Positions 8,425 to 18,551 of a stretch of DNA of 64,000 nt are shown piece by piece. Position 1 is the stretch's first letter, and each line of letters opens with the position of its first letter. This stretch comes from Azonexus sp. (GTDB taxonomy: Bacteria; Pseudomonadota; Gammaproteobacteria; Burkholderiales; Rhodocyclaceae), in the NCBI GenBank assembly GCA_031260295.1, contig JAIRKE010000035.1:45166-109165 (forward strand). The letters are read 5' to 3'. The translations under genes were made by a program, and so were the position numbers. The notes beneath the pieces are model-generated. The model had not been told where the DNA came from. It ran no database searches and saw only the letters and a program-made list of their open reading frames with translations.

Positions 8425-9279
8425 ATGGAAAACAATTACCAGTCCCTGCAAATCCTGATCAACTCCTTCGCAACGCCATTTCGGATCGGCGTTATCGTGT
8501 TGCTGGCGGTCGCCACCCACGCGGCGATCCGCCGCCTGTTGCCGCGTTTGCGCGAAACGGTCGTCAGCCGACAGGAATCGCCCGATGCGGTACAACGCGT
8601 GCATACGCTGACCCGTGTCCTCCGCTACACGCTGACCGTCGCCATCGGCGTCATTGCCGTATTGTCGATCCTGAGCGAACTCGGCATCTCGGTCGCTCCG
8701 CTGCTCGGCGCCGCCGGCGTTGCCGGCATCGCGATCGGCTTCGGCGCGCAAAGCCTGGTCAAGGACTATTTTTCCGGTTTCTTCCTGCTGCTCGAAAACC
8801 AGATCCGCATCGGCGACATCATCGAGGCCGGCGGCAAAATGGGCACCGTCGAGGAATTGACGCTGCGCTACCTGCGCCTGCGCGACTACAGCGGCAACGT
8901 GCACTACGTGCCGAACGGCCAGATCACCGTCGTCACCAATATGAGCCGGGGTTTCGCCTATGCCGTGATCGATCTCGGCATCAAGCACGACGAGGACGTC
9001 GACCGCGTGATCGGCGCGATGCGCGAGGTCGGCGCCGAATTGCGCCAGGACCCGGCATTCGCGCCGAAAATCCTGGCCGATCTGGAAATCGCCGGCGTCA
9101 ATCAGTGGGCCGATTCGGCCGTCGTTATCCGCTGCCGCTTCCAGGTCGCGCCCCGCGAGCAGTGGTCGGTACGCCGCGAATACCTGCGCCGTGCCAAGGC
9201 GGCCTTCGACCGGCAAGGCATTGAGATGCCGCTGCCGCGCCTCAAGCTGGTTCGCCCGGAAATCCTCGCCGGCGCCTGA
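8425..9279 (+). CDS. Small-conductance mechanosensitive channel (MscS family)
   Basis: A 284-residue inner-membrane channel that releases solutes on hypo-osmotic shock. Two N-terminal hydrophobic segments (around residues 20-37 and 72-95) are followed by the pore-lining TM3 with the glycine/alanine pattern GAAGVAGIAIGFGAQSLVKD, the hallmark of MscS. The beta domain follows with FLLLENQIRIGDII and VPNGQI. Length matches minimal MscS proteins. The ATG is preceded by GGAG. Its TGA abuts the convergent stop codon of the AlgR-type regulator, leaving no spacer. Confidence 0.92.
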   Translation: MENNYQSLQILINSFATPFRIGVIVLLAVATHAAIRRLLPRLRETVVSRQESPDAVQRVHTLTRVLRYTLTVAIGVIAVLSILSELGISVAPLLGAAGVAGIAIGFGAQSLVKDYFSGFFLLLENQIRIGDIIEAGGKMGTVEELTLRYLRLRDYSGNVHYVPNGQITVVTNMSRGFAYAVIDLGIKHDEDVDRVIGAMREVGAELRQDPAFAPKILADLEIAGVNQWADSAVVIRCRFQVAPREQWSVRREYLRRAKAAFDRQGIEMPLPRLKLVRPEILAGA

Positions 9280-10056
9280 TCAGCCGCCGGCCACCTGCCT
9301 GGCCGCCGCCCACTGGCGGCGGCTGACCGGCAGCCGCTCCGGCACGCCGCGCAGCAGCGCCCAGCCGTAAGCCTCGGCATCGTCGTCGGCAGCTTTCTCG
9401 AAGCCGGCCAGCGCCGTCTTGGCCACCAGGACCGCCCGGTGCAGGCGGATAAAACGTTCGGCGAATTCCGTTTCGAGATGGGTCAGCGTCTCGTCGAGCA
9501 GGAATTCGCGCTCCTGGGTACGCGCCGTCACGTATTTGAGATCGGCCTTGAAATACAGCACTTCACCGACCGGCACCAGCAGCAGCCGTCCGCGCTCATG
9601 GCAGGACAGGTGCGAGCGCCCGCCGCCGCGCAGTTCGCGCCCCAGCCCGGCGAGCAGCGCCGGATCGACCGGCGGCTGGCCGCGCACTTTTTGCAGCGCG
9701 GTCAGGAGGCGCTGGGTGCGCACCGGCTTCAACAGGTAATCGACGGCATTGAGGTCGAAGGCCTGCACCGCGTAATTGTCGTAGGCGGTGACGAATATCA
9801 CCGCCGGCGGCGATTCGAGGGCGCCAAGATGGCCGGCCAGCTCGATGCCGTCCATGGCCGGCATGCGGATGTCGGCCAGCACCACGTCGACCGGTTGGCG
9901 GCGCAGCAGTTCGAGGGCGGCGAGGCCATTGTCGGCCTCGCCGACAACTTCGCTCGGCAATTGCAGGGCAATGTCGGCGAGCAGCGTGCGCAGGCGCTCG
10001 CGGGCCAGCGGTTCGTCATCGACGAGGAGGATTTTCAGCGCTTCTTCTTGGGCCAT
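9280..10056 (-). CDS. LytTR-family response regulator (AlgR-like)
   Basis: A 258-residue transcriptional regulator. The N-terminal receiver domain shows ILLVDDEPLARERLR, the phospho-aspartate in VVLADIRMPAMDGIEL, and VTAYDNYAVQAF ... YLLKPV. The C-terminal ~100 residues are a LytTR DNA-binding domain (VLYFKADLKYVTART, RFIRLHRAVLVAKTAL). The ATG at 10056 lies inside the end of the upstream sensor kinase gene (22-bp overlap), so translation is coupled. Targets are not evident from the window. AlgR homologues control twitching or polysaccharide genes, which is only suggestive here. Confidence 0.88.
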   Translation of the reverse strand: MAQEEALKILLVDDEPLARERLRTLLADIALQLPSEVVGEADNGLAALELLRRQPVDVVLADIRMPAMDGIELAGHLGALESPPAVIFVTAYDNYAVQAFDLNAVDYLLKPVRTQRLLTALQKVRGQPPVDPALLAGLGRELRGGGRSHLSCHERGRLLLVPVGEVLYFKADLKYVTARTQEREFLLDETLTHLETEFAERFIRLHRAVLVAKTALAGFEKAADDDAEAYGWALLRGVPERLPVSRRQWAAARQVAGG

Positions 10057-11045
10057 GGCAGGATGATCCGAACTTCGTAGGCAGTGGCGCCATGCTCGAT
10101 TTCGAGCCGGGCTTCGAGATCGTAATACAAGGCCAGGCGCTCGCGGATGTTGATCAGCGCCATGCGATTGCCGTTGGCGCGCGTGCTCGGGCCGCTGACC
10201 GGATTGCTGATGGCAATACACAGAGCGTCGTCGCGGCGGGTCATGGCGATGCGCACGGTACCGCCCGCCGGCGCCGGCTCGATGCCGTGGTAAACGGCGT
10301 TCTCCAGCAGCGGCTGCAGCATCAGCGGGGGAATGGGCAGGTCGAGATTCAGGCCGGCGATCTGCCAGTCCACGCGCAAGCGCTCGCCGAGGCGCAGATG
10401 TTCCAGTTCGAGATACTGCTTGGCCAGCTCGATCTCCTCGCCCAGGCTGACCAGTTCCTTCGGATCGCGCATGGCAGCGCGGAACAGATCGGACAGCGAT
10501 TCCAGCGCCGCCTCGGCCTCCTGCGGCCGGGCGCGAATCAAGGACAGCACGGCGTTCAGGGAATTGAACAGGAAATGCGGTCGGATCCGGGCATTGAGCG
10601 CCGCCAGCCGCGCCTCGGTCTGGGCCGGATCGAAGGCGCCCGAACGCAAGTCGAAATAGAGCAGCAGCAATGCTGCCGCCATCATCGCCAGCAACGCGGC
10701 CCGCCACGGACTGCCGGCATCGTCCGGCAGCAGCCAGCCCCAGTAGGCGTGCAGCGCAAAAGCCAAGCCACCGGCCAGGGCCAGCACGGCTGCCTGGCCG
10801 GCGCGCAGCGGCAGGCGCCACAGCAGGTCGCGGCCCAGCGACAACAGGCCGAGACTGATCAGCAGCAGCGGTTCGACAACGGCCGCCAGGTCGACGAAGC
10901 GACTCGGCCACAGCGCCAGCTCCGGCACTTGCAGCAAAGCCGCGGCCAGGGCCAGGGCATTGACGCCGAGCAGAACGCGCAACATAACGCCGAAATTGCG
11001 CCAGTCGGGCAAGGGATGCGTGGCGGGAAACTGCCGTATACTCAT
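10035..11045 (-). CDS. LytS/AlgZ-type sensor histidine kinase
   Basis: A 336-residue membrane kinase of the His_kinase/LytS class, partner of the downstream LytTR regulator. Four to five hydrophobic segments occupy about residues 20-135. The kinase core starts at RIRPHFLFNSLNAVLSLI, with the phospho-accepting histidine in RPHFLFN. The ATP-binding region shows PPLMLQPLLENAVYHG and a final ALINIRERLALYY. The start at 11045 (MSIRQFP) is preferred; an in-frame ATG at 11090 has no ribosome-binding site and would come within 14 bp of the divergent argH start. Confidence 0.88.
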   Translation of the reverse strand: MSIRQFPATHPLPDWRNFGVMLRVLLGVNALALAAALLQVPELALWPSRFVDLAAVVEPLLLISLGLLSLGRDLLWRLPLRAGQAAVLALAGGLAFALHAYWGWLLPDDAGSPWRAALLAMMAAALLLLYFDLRSGAFDPAQTEARLAALNARIRPHFLFNSLNAVLSLIRARPQEAEAALESLSDLFRAAMRDPKELVSLGEEIELAKQYLELEHLRLGERLRVDWQIAGLNLDLPIPPLMLQPLLENAVYHGIEPAPAGGTVRIAMTRRDDALCIAISNPVSGPSTRANGNRMALINIRERLALYYDLEARLEIEHGATAYEVRIILPWPKKKR

Positions 11046-11104
11046 TGTTTTCGTGCGGACTTTCCGAAATTCGTCACCGATCCGCTTCATTCTAGACCAG
11101 AGTC

Positions 11105-12490
11105 ATGACTTTCAACGCCAATCAATACACTTGGGCCGGCCGCTTCTCCGAACCGGTTTCTGATCTCGTCAAACGCTACACCGCCTCCGTCGACTTCGAC
11201 CAGCGCATGTGGCGCCAGGATATCCGCGGCTCGCTGGCGCACGCGAAAATGCTGGCCAAGCAGGGCATCATCGCTGCCCAGGATCTGGCCGATATCGAGC
11301 GCGGCATGGCCATCGTCGCCGAGGAGATCGAGTCGGACCGTTTCGAGTGGTCGCTCGATCTGGAAGACGTGCACCTGAACATCGAAAAGCGCCTGACCGC
11401 GCTCGTTGGCGACGCCGGCAAACGGCTGCATACCGGCCGTTCGCGCAACGATCAGGTAGCTACCGACATCCGCCTCTACCTGCGCGATGCCATCGACGAC
11501 ATCCAGGTGCTGCTCAAGGCTTTTCGCGGCGCCCTGGTCGACCTCGCCGAAAAGGAGGCCGCGACGCCGATGCCCGGCTTCACCCACTTGCAAGTGGCGC
11601 AGCCGGTGACTTTCGGCCACCACATGCTGGCTTATTTCGAGATGTTCGGCCGCGATGCCGAGCGCTTCGCCGACTGCAAGAAGCGCGTTGCTCGCCTGCC
11701 GCTTGGCGCTGCCGCACTGGCCGGCACCACTTACCCGATCGACCGTGAATTTGTCGCCCGCGAACTGGGCTTCGAGGGGGTTTGCGAGAACTCGTTGGAT
11801 GCCGTCTCCGACCGCGACTTCGCCATCGAATTCTGCGCCGCCTGCGCGCTGCTGATGATGCACATCAGCCGCCTCTCCGAGGAACTGGTGATGTGGATGA
11901 GCCCACGTGTCGGCTTCATCCAGATCGCCGACCGCTTCTGTACCGGTTCCTCGATCATGCCGCAGAAAAAGAACCCGGACGTGCCGGAACTGGCGCGCGG
12001 CAAGACTGGCCGCGTCTACGGCCAGTTGATGAGCCTGCTGACCCTGATGAAGTCGCAGCCGCTGGCCTACAACAAGGACAACCAGGAAGACAAGGAACCG
12101 CTGTTCGACGCCGTCGACACTGTCACCGACACGTTGCGCATCTTCGCCGACCTGGCCGGTGGCATCACCGTCCGCGCCGACAACATGCAGGCCGCGCTGA
12201 CCCAGGGCTTTGCCACCGCCACCGACCTCGCCGACTACTTGGTCAAGAAGGGCCTGCCTTTCCGCGATGCACACGAGGCCGTCGGCCACGCAGTCAAGGC
12301 CGCCGAGTTGAAGGGCGTCGACCTGCCCGGTTTGCCGCTGGCAGAACTCCAGCAGTTCTCGCCGCTGATCGGCGACGACGTGTACGCCGTGCTGACCGTC
12401 GCCGGCTCGCTGGCCTCACGCAACCACATCGGTGGCACCGCGCCAGAGCAAGTACGCGCCGCCGTCGCCCGCGCCCGCAGCCGGCTGTGA
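11105..12490 (+). CDS. argH: Argininosuccinate lyase
   Basis: A 461-residue enzyme for the last step of arginine biosynthesis, cleaving argininosuccinate to arginine and fumarate. The sequence carries the fumarase/aspartase-superfamily signature [16 protein letters not shown], the start [19 protein letters not shown], and [17 protein letters not shown], all diagnostic of ArgH. Length is standard. The gene is divergent from the sensor kinase with a very short intergenic region, and its stop overlaps a possible GTG of the following kinase frame, so the two may be co-transcribed. Confidence 0.97.
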   Translation: MTFNANQYTWAGRFSEPVSDLVKRYTASVDFDQRMWRQDIRGSLAHAKMLAKQGIIAAQDLADIERGMAIVAEEIESDRFEWSLDLEDVHLNIEKRLTALVGDAGKRLHTGRSRNDQVATDIRLYLRDAIDDIQVLLKAFRGALVDLAEKEAATPMPGFTHLQVAQPVTFGHHMLAYFEMFGRDAERFADCKKRVARLPLGAAALAGTTYPIDREFVARELGFEGVCENSLDAVSDRDFAIEFCAACALLMMHISRLSEELVMWMSPRVGFIQIADRFCTGSSIMPQKKNPDVPELARGKTGRVYGQLMSLLTLMKSQPLAYNKDNQEDKEPLFDAVDTVTDTLRIFADLAGGITVRADNMQAALTQGFATATDLADYLVKKGLPFRDAHEAVGHAVKAAELKGVDLPGLPLAELQQFSPLIGDDVYAVLTVAGSLASRNHIGGTAPEQVRAAVARARSRL

Positions 12491-12576
12491 GTCACCGCAA
12501 GCCGAAACAACCCGATGCGCCGGCCGACCCGGCCGTTCCGCCATTGTCCGGCAGCCCTCCCGCCCGGAGCCAGCCG

Positions 12577-13854
12577 ATGAGCCGCAAGCTCGGCAAGTAC
12601 GAATTGATCAAGAAGCTCGGCGCTGGCGCCAGCAGCAGTGTCTATCTGGCCCGCGACCCGTTCGCCCGGCGTGACGTGGCGATCAAGGTCGCCTCGCCGG
12701 AGGCGCTCAGCGACCCGGACAAGGGCAGCATCTACAGCCGCCTGTTTCTCAACGAGGCATCGCTGGTCGGCAAGCTCAATCACCCGCACATCGTCCAGAT
12801 CTACGACGCGGTGGTGGCCGAGACGATCTGCTACATCGTCATGGAATACGTTGCCGGCGGCACCCTCGAACAGTACACCAGCCCCGGCCGGCTGCTACCG
12901 CTCAACCGGATCGTCGAGCTGATTTTCAAATGCACGCGGGCACTCGATTTCGCCCACCGCCTCGGCATCACCCACCGCGATATCAAGCCGGCCAACATCC
13001 TGCTCGCCGGCGACAACGACATCAAGATCGGTGACTTCGGCGCCGCCATTACCGGCCAGAACCAGCTCAGCCAGGTCGGCGCCATCGGCTCGCCGGCCTA
13101 CATGTCGCCGGAACAAGTGCTCGAGCGCCCGCTCGATCACCGTACCGACATCTATTCCCTGGGCGTCGTGCTGTTTCAGTTGTTGACCGGTCACCTGCCG
13201 TTCGAGGCCGAAAATCAGGCCAACCTAGTCTATCGCATCGTCCATGACGAGGCGCCGTTACCGTCCAGCCTGCGCCCCGACCTGCCGCCGGCCTTCGACC
13301 GCATCGTCGCCCGAGCCATGGCCAAGGAACGCGAACAGCGCTATCAAAGCTGGCAAGAACTGGCCCAGGAACTGACCGACACGGTCCGCCGGGGCCGGCT
13401 GCCGAGCGCCGGCAGCGACTTTCCGGAAAGCGAGCGCTTCGACACCCTGCGTGCCCTGCCCTTCTTTACCGATTTCAGCGATGCCGAACTGTGGGAAGTC
13501 CTGCGTTTCTCGCAATGGCGACGCATCCCCCCCGGCACCCTGATGCTGCACGACGGCGACTCGGGCGACGCCTTCGCCTTCGTCGCCGCCGGCCAATTCA
13601 CCGTCAGCAAGGGCGGCATGCCGCTCGATGTGTTGTGCCGTGGCGATTGCTTCGGCGAAATGGCGGTGCTCAACCGCCACGCATCGACACGCGGCGCCGA
13701 CGTCGTCGCGCTGACCGAGGCCGATATCGTCGTCATCCGTGGCGAAGCCCTGGAGAAAGCCTCCGACGCCTGCCGCCTGCACTTCTATCAGGGCTTCGTC
13801 GACGTCCTGGTCAGTCGTCTCAACATCGCCAACCAACGCCTAGCCGGCACTTGA
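12577..13854 (+). CDS. Ser/Thr protein kinase with C-terminal cyclic nucleotide-binding domain
   Basis: A 425-residue cytoplasmic protein. Residues 1-265 are a Hanks-type kinase: glycine loop KKLGAGASSSVYLARD, catalytic lysine VAIKVAS, HRDIKPANIL, DFG in KIGDFGAA, and SPAYMSPEQ. Residues ~290-410 form a cNMP-binding domain, starting ALPFFTDFSDAELWEVL and containing the phosphate-binding cassette GDCFGEMAVLNRHASTR. There is no transmembrane segment. The ATG at 12577 follows GGAG by eight bases; the frame stays open upstream to a GTG overlapping the argH stop, which would add a proline-rich 30 residues. Regulation of the kinase by cAMP or c-di-GMP is an inference from the fusion. Confidence 0.88.
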   Translation: MSRKLGKYELIKKLGAGASSSVYLARDPFARRDVAIKVASPEALSDPDKGSIYSRLFLNEASLVGKLNHPHIVQIYDAVVAETICYIVMEYVAGGTLEQYTSPGRLLPLNRIVELIFKCTRALDFAHRLGITHRDIKPANILLAGDNDIKIGDFGAAITGQNQLSQVGAIGSPAYMSPEQVLERPLDHRTDIYSLGVVLFQLLTGHLPFEAENQANLVYRIVHDEAPLPSSLRPDLPPAFDRIVARAMAKEREQRYQSWQELAQELTDTVRRGRLPSAGSDFPESERFDTLRALPFFTDFSDAELWEVLRFSQWRRIPPGTLMLHDGDSGDAFAFVAAGQFTVSKGGMPLDVLCRGDCFGEMAVLNRHASTRGADVVALTEADIVVIRGEALEKASDACRLHFYQGFVDVLVSRLNIANQRLAGT

Positions 13855-13954
13855 TTCCCTTTCCAAATCAACCGGTTACTTTGTCGGCTTCGCTTGCCGT
13901 GCAAGCGCACTGTCTGCGCTTTGCCTTCGCGTACTCTGCTGATTTTAAGGGGTG

Positions 13955-13984
13955 TTGCTAACCAATATATTAGTGTTTTATAAT
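13955..13984 (+). promoter_or_regulatory. Putative promoter of the OsmC-like gene
   Basis: TTGCTA (13955-13960) and a consensus TATAAT (13979-13984) are separated by 18 bp in an AT-rich stretch that stands out from its GC-rich surroundings. Transcription would begin near 13991, about 50 bases before the osmC-like ATG. Confidence 0.55.
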
Positions 13985-14040
13985 ATTCTGACGAACCTGC
14001 CGCCCGGCAGGACGCCATATCATTTCCGAAAGACGCCACC

Positions 14041-14418
14041 ATGTACCGCACGCTCATCGACCAGACACCGCTGATCCAGGTCAGCACCGGCAAACATCAG
14101 ACCACCTACGCCCTCGACGGCTCGCTGATGAATCCGCTCGAAGCCTTCTACGCCACCTTGGCCGGCTGCGCCGCCGTGTTCGCCAAAAAGGCCTGCCAGA
14201 CGCTCGGCATCCCGGCCGCCGGCATCGAGATTTCCTGCAAGCCATTCGCCGGGCCGGGCGGTCCGCTGACCCTGGGCCGCTTCCGTACCGAAGTTCGTTT
14301 TCCCGAAGGCTTCAGCGCCGAGGCCAAAGCCGCTGTGTTGCAGGGCATCGCCCACTGCGCGGTCAAGGAAGTGGTCAAGGACGGCGCCGCCATCGATTTC
14401 CAAGTCGTCGAGGCCTGA
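14041..14418 (+). CDS. OsmC-family protein
   Basis: A 125-residue OsmC/Ohr-fold protein, a family of cysteine-based peroxidases or related stress proteins. Two conserved cysteines are visible in NPLEAFYATLAGCAAVFAKK and QGIAHCAVKEV, the positions expected for the catalytic pair. The substrate cannot be told from sequence alone. The gene has its own promoter and is closed by a strong hairpin shared with the convergent grxD gene, so it is monocistronic. Confidence 0.8.
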   Translation: MYRTLIDQTPLIQVSTGKHQTTYALDGSLMNPLEAFYATLAGCAAVFAKKACQTLGIPAAGIEISCKPFAGPGGPLTLGRFRTEVRFPEGFSAEAKAAVLQGIAHCAVKEVVKDGAAIDFQVVEA

Positions 14419-14432
14419 ACCCGTAAAAGCGA

Positions 14433-14455
14433 AGGCCCGGCACAAGGCCGGGCCT
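14433..14455. terminator. Bidirectional hairpin between osmC-like gene and grxD
   Basis: A perfect 9-bp stem, AGGCCCGGC pairing with GCCGGGCCT around a 5-base loop, lies between two convergent genes. T-runs on either side are poor, but placement and stem strength fit a shared terminator. Confidence 0.6.
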
Positions 14456-14487
14456 CTGGAATGGCGAGGCTTACACTCGACCTGTGG

Positions 14488-14811
14488 TCAAGCCTGGGCA
14501 ACACCGGCGAGCAGCTTCTGCAACTCGCCTGCCTGGTACATCTCCTTCATGATGTCGCAGCCACCAACGAATTCACCCTTGACGTAGAGCTGCGGAATGG
14601 TCGGCCAGTTGGCGTATTCCTTGACGCCCTGGCGGATTTCCTCGTCGGCCAGCACATTGACGGTGACGAAGTCGCTGACACCGCAGGCCTTCAGAATCTG
14701 CACCGCCGTTGCCGAAAAACCGCATTGCGGGAAACGGGCATCGCCCTTCATATAGAGGACGACCGGATTGCCGGTGACGGTTTGGTGAATGCGTTGCTGC
14801 ACGTCGGACAT
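14488..14811 (-). CDS. grxD: Monothiol glutaredoxin, Grx4/GrxD family
   Basis: A 107-residue CGFS-type glutaredoxin that binds and transfers [2Fe-2S] clusters with glutathione. Visible elements are [17 protein letters not shown] with the active-site [24 protein letters not shown] (glutathione-binding TIPQ-V and the GGCD motif). The ATG at 14811 is preceded by GGAG. It ends the hemA-side cluster prfA-prmC-grxD, a common betaproteobacterial arrangement, 19 bp after prmC. Confidence 0.93.
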   Translation of the reverse strand: MSDVQQRIHQTVTGNPVVLYMKGDARFPQCGFSATAVQILKACGVSDFVTVNVLADEEIRQGVKEYANWPTIPQLYVKGEFVGGCDIMKEMYQAGELQKLLAGVAQA

Positions 14812-14830
14812 GATTTCTCCAGATTCCAGA

Positions 14831-15643
14831 TCAAAGATGGGCGCCTGAAACGCGGTCGCTGCCGGCCAGGTCGGGATGGGTGAATGCGGCTTGGAACCCG
14901 GCGGTGGATAATAAGTTCCGGCAAGCCGCCCCCTGCTCGTGCCCGTGTTCGAGCAGCAGCCAGCCACCCGGCCGCAGATGGGCGGCGGCGCCGGCGGCGA
15001 TGCTACGCAGGCAATCGAGGCCGTCGCCGCCATCGGTCAATGCCCCTTGCGGTTCGAAAGGCAAGCCATCGCCGGCCAGGTGCGGGTCGCTGGCAGCGAT
15101 ATAGGGCGGATTAGCAACAATGAGATCAAAGCGTCGACCAGCCAGCGGCGCATACCAGTCGCCTTCGAGGTATTCGACGTCGGCACCAAGACGGCCGGCA
15201 TTGCTGGCGGCGACAGTCAGCGCTGCCGCCGAGATGTCGACGGCAACGACACGGGCGGTTGAACATTCCAGCGCCAGCGACACGGCGACGATACCGGAGC
15301 CGGTGCCGAGGTCGAGCACGGCTGGACTTTCCTTGCCGTGCAGCCGGAGCAGCGCCTGCTCGACCAGTACCTCGGTATCCGGGCGGGGAATCAGCACCGC
15401 CGGCGAGACCTGGAACACACGGCCGCGGAACTCGGCCTCGCCAACCAGGTAGGCCAGCGGCTCGCCACCGGCGCGGCGCTCGACCCAGTTCTCGAATTGC
15501 ACCCGCGCCGACGCACCAAGCAGCGTCTCGGGCCGGGCCAGCAGTTCGGCATGCGTGCAGCCGGTTGCGTATTGCAACAGCAGACGGGCGTCGAGCCGGT
15601 CGATACGCTGCCGCGCTGCCGCGAGGGCCTCGCCTAGCGTCAT
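14831..15643 (-). CDS. prmC: Peptide chain release factor N5-glutamine methyltransferase
   Basis: A 270-residue SAM-dependent methyltransferase that methylates the glutamine of the GGQ motif in release factors. SAM-binding motif I is [17 protein letters not shown] and the catalytic motif is NPPYIA. An N-terminal helical domain with [12 protein letters not shown] precedes them. The ATG at 15643 lies just after the prfA stop codon (one base between them), so it is co-translated with its own substrate gene. Longer upstream starts would overlap prfA and were rejected. Confidence 0.95.
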   Translation of the reverse strand: MTLGEALAAARQRIDRLDARLLLQYATGCTHAELLARPETLLGASARVQFENWVERRAGGEPLAYLVGEAEFRGRVFQVSPAVLIPRPDTEVLVEQALLRLHGKESPAVLDLGTGSGIVAVSLALECSTARVVAVDISAAALTVAASNAGRLGADVEYLEGDWYAPLAGRRFDLIVANPPYIAASDPHLAGDGLPFEPQGALTDGGDGLDCLRSIAAGAAAHLRPGGWLLLEHGHEQGAACRNLLSTAGFQAAFTHPDLAGSDRVSGAHL

Positions 15644-15644
15644 G

Positions 15645-16739
15645 TCATTGCTGCTCGGCCAGTTCCGCCAGTTGCTCGGCCTGATGCTCATGGGCCAGGG
15701 CGACCAGCACCTCGCCGAGGTCGCCGTCCATGATGGTGGCGATTTTGTACAGCGTCAGGTTGATGCGGTGGTCGGTGACGCGCCCTTGCGGGAAATTGTA
15801 GGTGCGGATGCGCTCGGAGCGGTCGCCGGAACCGATCAGGCTCTTGCGCGTACTGGCGATGGCGCTCTGCTGGGCGCGCACCTGCACGTCCTTAATGCGC
15901 GCTGCCAGCACGCGCAGGGCCGAGGCCTTGTTGGCGTGCTGCGAGCGACCATCCTGGCATTCGGCGACGATGCCGGTCGGCAGATGGGTGATGCGCACTG
16001 CCGAGTCGGTCTTGTTGATGTGCTGGCCGCCGGCGCCGGAAGCGCGGAAGGTGTCGATCCTGAGGTCGGCCGGGTTGAGGTCGACGTCGCCGACTTCGTC
16101 GGCTTCCGGCATCACCGCGACGGTGCAGGCCGAGGTATGGATGCGGCCCTGGGTCTCGGTTTCCGGCACGCGCTGCACACGGTGGCCGCCAGACTCGAAT
16201 TTCAGTTGCGAATACACGCCACTGCTGGCGCCATTGCCGACGATGCGGCAGATGATCTCGCGGTAGCCGCCGAGTTCCGACTCGCTGGCCGATAGCACCT
16301 CGACCTGCCAGCGCTGGCCCTCGGCAAAGCGCGAGTACATGCGGAACAGATCGCCGGCGAACAGGGCCGACTCGTCGCCGCCGGTGCCGGCGCGGATTTC
16401 CAGCAGCACGCTACGCTCGTCGTTGGGGTCCTTCGGCAGCAGCAGTTTCTGCAACTCGATTTCCAGTTCCGGCAGCCTTTCCTTGGCGGCGGCGATTTCC
16501 TCGGCGGCGAATTCCTTCATCTCCGGGTCGGCCAGCATCGCCTCGGCCTCGGCCAGATCGTTCTCGGCCTGGCGGAAAGCGCCGTAGCGGACGACCACCG
16601 GCTCGATTTCGGCCCGTTCGCGCGACAGCTTGCGGAACTGCCCCATGTCACTAGCGGCATCGGGCGCCGCCAGCAGGCGGTCGATGCCTTCGAGGCGATC
16701 GACCAAGAGATCGAGTTTCTGGCGGATGCTGTCCTTCAT
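15645..16739 (-). CDS. prfA: Peptide chain release factor 1
   Basis: A 364-residue class I release factor that reads UAA and UAG. It contains the GGQ tripeptide in [18 protein letters not shown] that triggers peptidyl-tRNA hydrolysis, and the codon-recognition PxT in [16 protein letters not shown]. The start at 16739 ([10 protein letters not shown]) gives the standard length; the open frame extends 33 codons further upstream without homology. Normally this gene follows hemA directly, but here a GGDEF gene on the opposite strand separates them. Confidence 0.97.
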   Translation of the reverse strand: MKDSIRQKLDLLVDRLEGIDRLLAAPDAASDMGQFRKLSRERAEIEPVVVRYGAFRQAENDLAEAEAMLADPEMKEFAAEEIAAAKERLPELEIELQKLLLPKDPNDERSVLLEIRAGTGGDESALFAGDLFRMYSRFAEGQRWQVEVLSASESELGGYREIICRIVGNGASSGVYSQLKFESGGHRVQRVPETETQGRIHTSACTVAVMPEADEVGDVDLNPADLRIDTFRASGAGGQHINKTDSAVRITHLPTGIVAECQDGRSQHANKASALRVLAARIKDVQVRAQQSAIASTRKSLIGSGDRSERIRTYNFPQGRVTDHRINLTLYKIATIMDGDLGEVLVALAHEHQAEQLAELAEQQ

Positions 16740-16904
16740 GGGGCCGAAGAAGCGATGGGGAACGGGGGGCATAATGCTACACGAGAACAGCGCCCGCCGG
16801 CGACCGGCCGGCTTGTCACGAACCGGGAACGGTCCCATAATCCTCTGTTAGCGCGCATCATCGACAGCGGTTCGGATCATGCGCAGATTCGTTCGGACCT
16901 GCCG

Positions 16905-18551
16905 ATGCCCCCGCCCTTCCTCTCCGTAACCGCCCTCGCAGAAGCACTCGAAAGCCACTGGCAGCAGTACCGCGCCACCGGCGATTTCACGCTGTTCGTC
17001 GAATTCACCGTTTCCCTCAACGGTCTGATCGAGCATCTGACGCGCCGCCACATGGCAGGTCTGGCGCGTATTGCCCGGGAATTGGAAAACACGGCCCTGA
17101 CCCTGTTCGGCGACGCAGCCCAGCAGCCACTGCTGCCCGATCTGGCCAACGCCATCGAGAGCAAGCTCCTCCGTCTGCTCGACGAACTGCTCCGCCACGA
17201 AGAACCGCCGCCACCCAACCGCCGCTATTCCGATTCCCCCGGCGACGAAGCCGCCGATCCCTGGACGCATGGCCGCAACGTACTGATCGTCGCCGCCGCC
17301 GAGCATCCCTGGCTCGAATCGCTGTCCGACCAACTCGCTTCCTTCGGCTTCCTGCCCAGCGTCACCTCGTGGTCCGGGTTGGTCACCGACGAGCCGGCGC
17401 CGCTGGCCATCCTCTGCCTGCCGGAGCTGCCCGGCGCCTACCCGGCCGAAGCGGTAACCGTCATCAGCGAACTGCGCAAGCACTTTCCGAGCAGCCACAT
17501 CTATTGCCTGGCGGTCCCCGCCGAACTGGAAAGCATCGTTCGCCTCCAGCGCGCCGGCGCCGACACTTGCATCCCGGCCGCCAGCGGCCGCGCCGATATT
17601 CTGGCCCGGCTGCTCGACTTAGCCCGCGAGGACGAACCGGAGGCCGACCGGGTGCTGGTGGTCGAAGATTCGCAAACCGCCACGGTCCTCGTCCGCCGTG
17701 CCCTGACTCAGCACGGCATCGACAGTCTGGCCGTGGCCGACCCGCGCCGCCTGCTCGAGGTGGCCGCCGGCTACCACCCGGACGCCATCCTGATGGACAT
17801 GTACATGCCCTTCTGCAGCGGCGTCGAAGCCACGGCGGCGCTGCGCCAGTTCACCGAATATCAAGCCCTGCCGGTCATTTACCTGTCGAGCGAGACCGAC
17901 ATCGCGCAGCAGATCGAGGCCCTGCGCCTGGGCGGCGACCAGTTTCTGACCAAGCCGGTCAACCCGGTAGTGCTGGCGGCGGTGGTCAAGACCAAGATCG
18001 CCCGCTACCGCGAAATGCGCCATTCCGGCCAGCACGACGGCCTGACCCGGCTGCTCAACCACACGACGGCCAAGACGCGCATCGGCCAGCGCGTCGCCGA
18101 GGCCCTGCCGGACGGCCGTCTGGTCGTCGCCATGCTCGACATCGACCGGTTCAAGAGCATCAACGACACCTGGGGCCACCCCGTCGGCGACCAGGTGATC
18201 CGCAACCTGGCCTGGTTGCTGCGCGGCCGCCTGCGCAGCAGCGACCTGATCGGCCGCTACGGCGGCGAGGAATTCATCGTCGCCTTGCCCGATACCGATC
18301 TGGCCGATGCCGTCGCCCAATTCGACCGCATCCGCGAAGGTTTCGCCGTACTACCGCACGCCCACGGCACAGGGACGATCCATGCCACCTTCAGTTGCGG
18401 CGTCGCCGCCCTCGCCGATCACCAATCGGCAGCGGAATTGATCGGCGCGGCCGATGCCGCACTGCTGCAAGCCAAGCGTAGCGGCCGCAACCGCGTGGTG
18501 GCTTCAGTCGCCGGGATGCAGATGGAAGAGGCGGCTGGCGGCGAGCTGTAG
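16905..18551 (+). CDS. Response regulator with GGDEF domain (diguanylate cyclase)
   Basis: A 548-residue protein predicted to make cyclic di-GMP. A helical N-terminus (~110 residues) is followed by a degenerate receiver-like domain (about 125-245, [15 protein letters not shown]), a canonical receiver domain ([18 protein letters not shown], phospho-aspartate in [13 protein letters not shown], lysine in FLTKPVNP), and a GGDEF domain with [23 protein letters not shown] and active site [12 protein letters not shown]. The GGEEF signature supports activity. The start at 16905 is the first ATG before the conserved region and has only a weak ribosome-binding site. The gene lies opposite to hemA and prfA, and its 3' end overlaps the hemA 3' end by 48 bp. 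Confidence 0.9.
   Translation: MPPPFLSVTALAEALESHWQQYRATGDFTLFVEFTVSLNGLIEHLTRRHMAGLARIARELENTALTLFGDAAQQPLLPDLANAIESKLLRLLDELLRHEEPPPPNRRYSDSPGDEAADPWTHGRNVLIVAAAEHPWLESLSDQLASFGFLPSVTSWSGLVTDEPAPLAILCLPELPGAYPAEAVTVISELRKHFPSSHIYCLAVPAELESIVRLQRAGADTCIPAASGRADILARLLDLAREDEPEADRVLVVEDSQTATVLVRRALTQHGIDSLAVADPRRLLEVAAGYHPDAILMDMYMPFCSGVEATAALRQFTEYQALPVIYLSSETDIAQQIEALRLGGDQFLTKPVNPVVLAAVVKTKIARYREMRHSGQHDGLTRLLNHTTAKTRIGQRVAEALPDGRLVVAMLDIDRFKSINDTWGHPVGDQVIRNLAWLLRGRLRSSDLIGRYGGEEFIVALPDTDLADAVAQFDRIREGFAVLPHAHGTGTIHATFSCGVAALADHQSAAELIGAADAALLQAKRSGRNRVVASVAGMQMEEAAGGEL

Noticed and set aside
10057-10911. Upstream extension of the AlgR-like frame into the sensor kinase gene
   Set aside because: The extension translates the kinase gene out of frame and is arginine/alanine-rich nonsense; the regulator starts at 10056.
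11782-12576. Upstream extension of the Ser/Thr kinase frame through argH
   Set aside because: It lies within argH in another frame. The kinase homology begins right after the ATG at 12577, which has its own ribosome-binding site.
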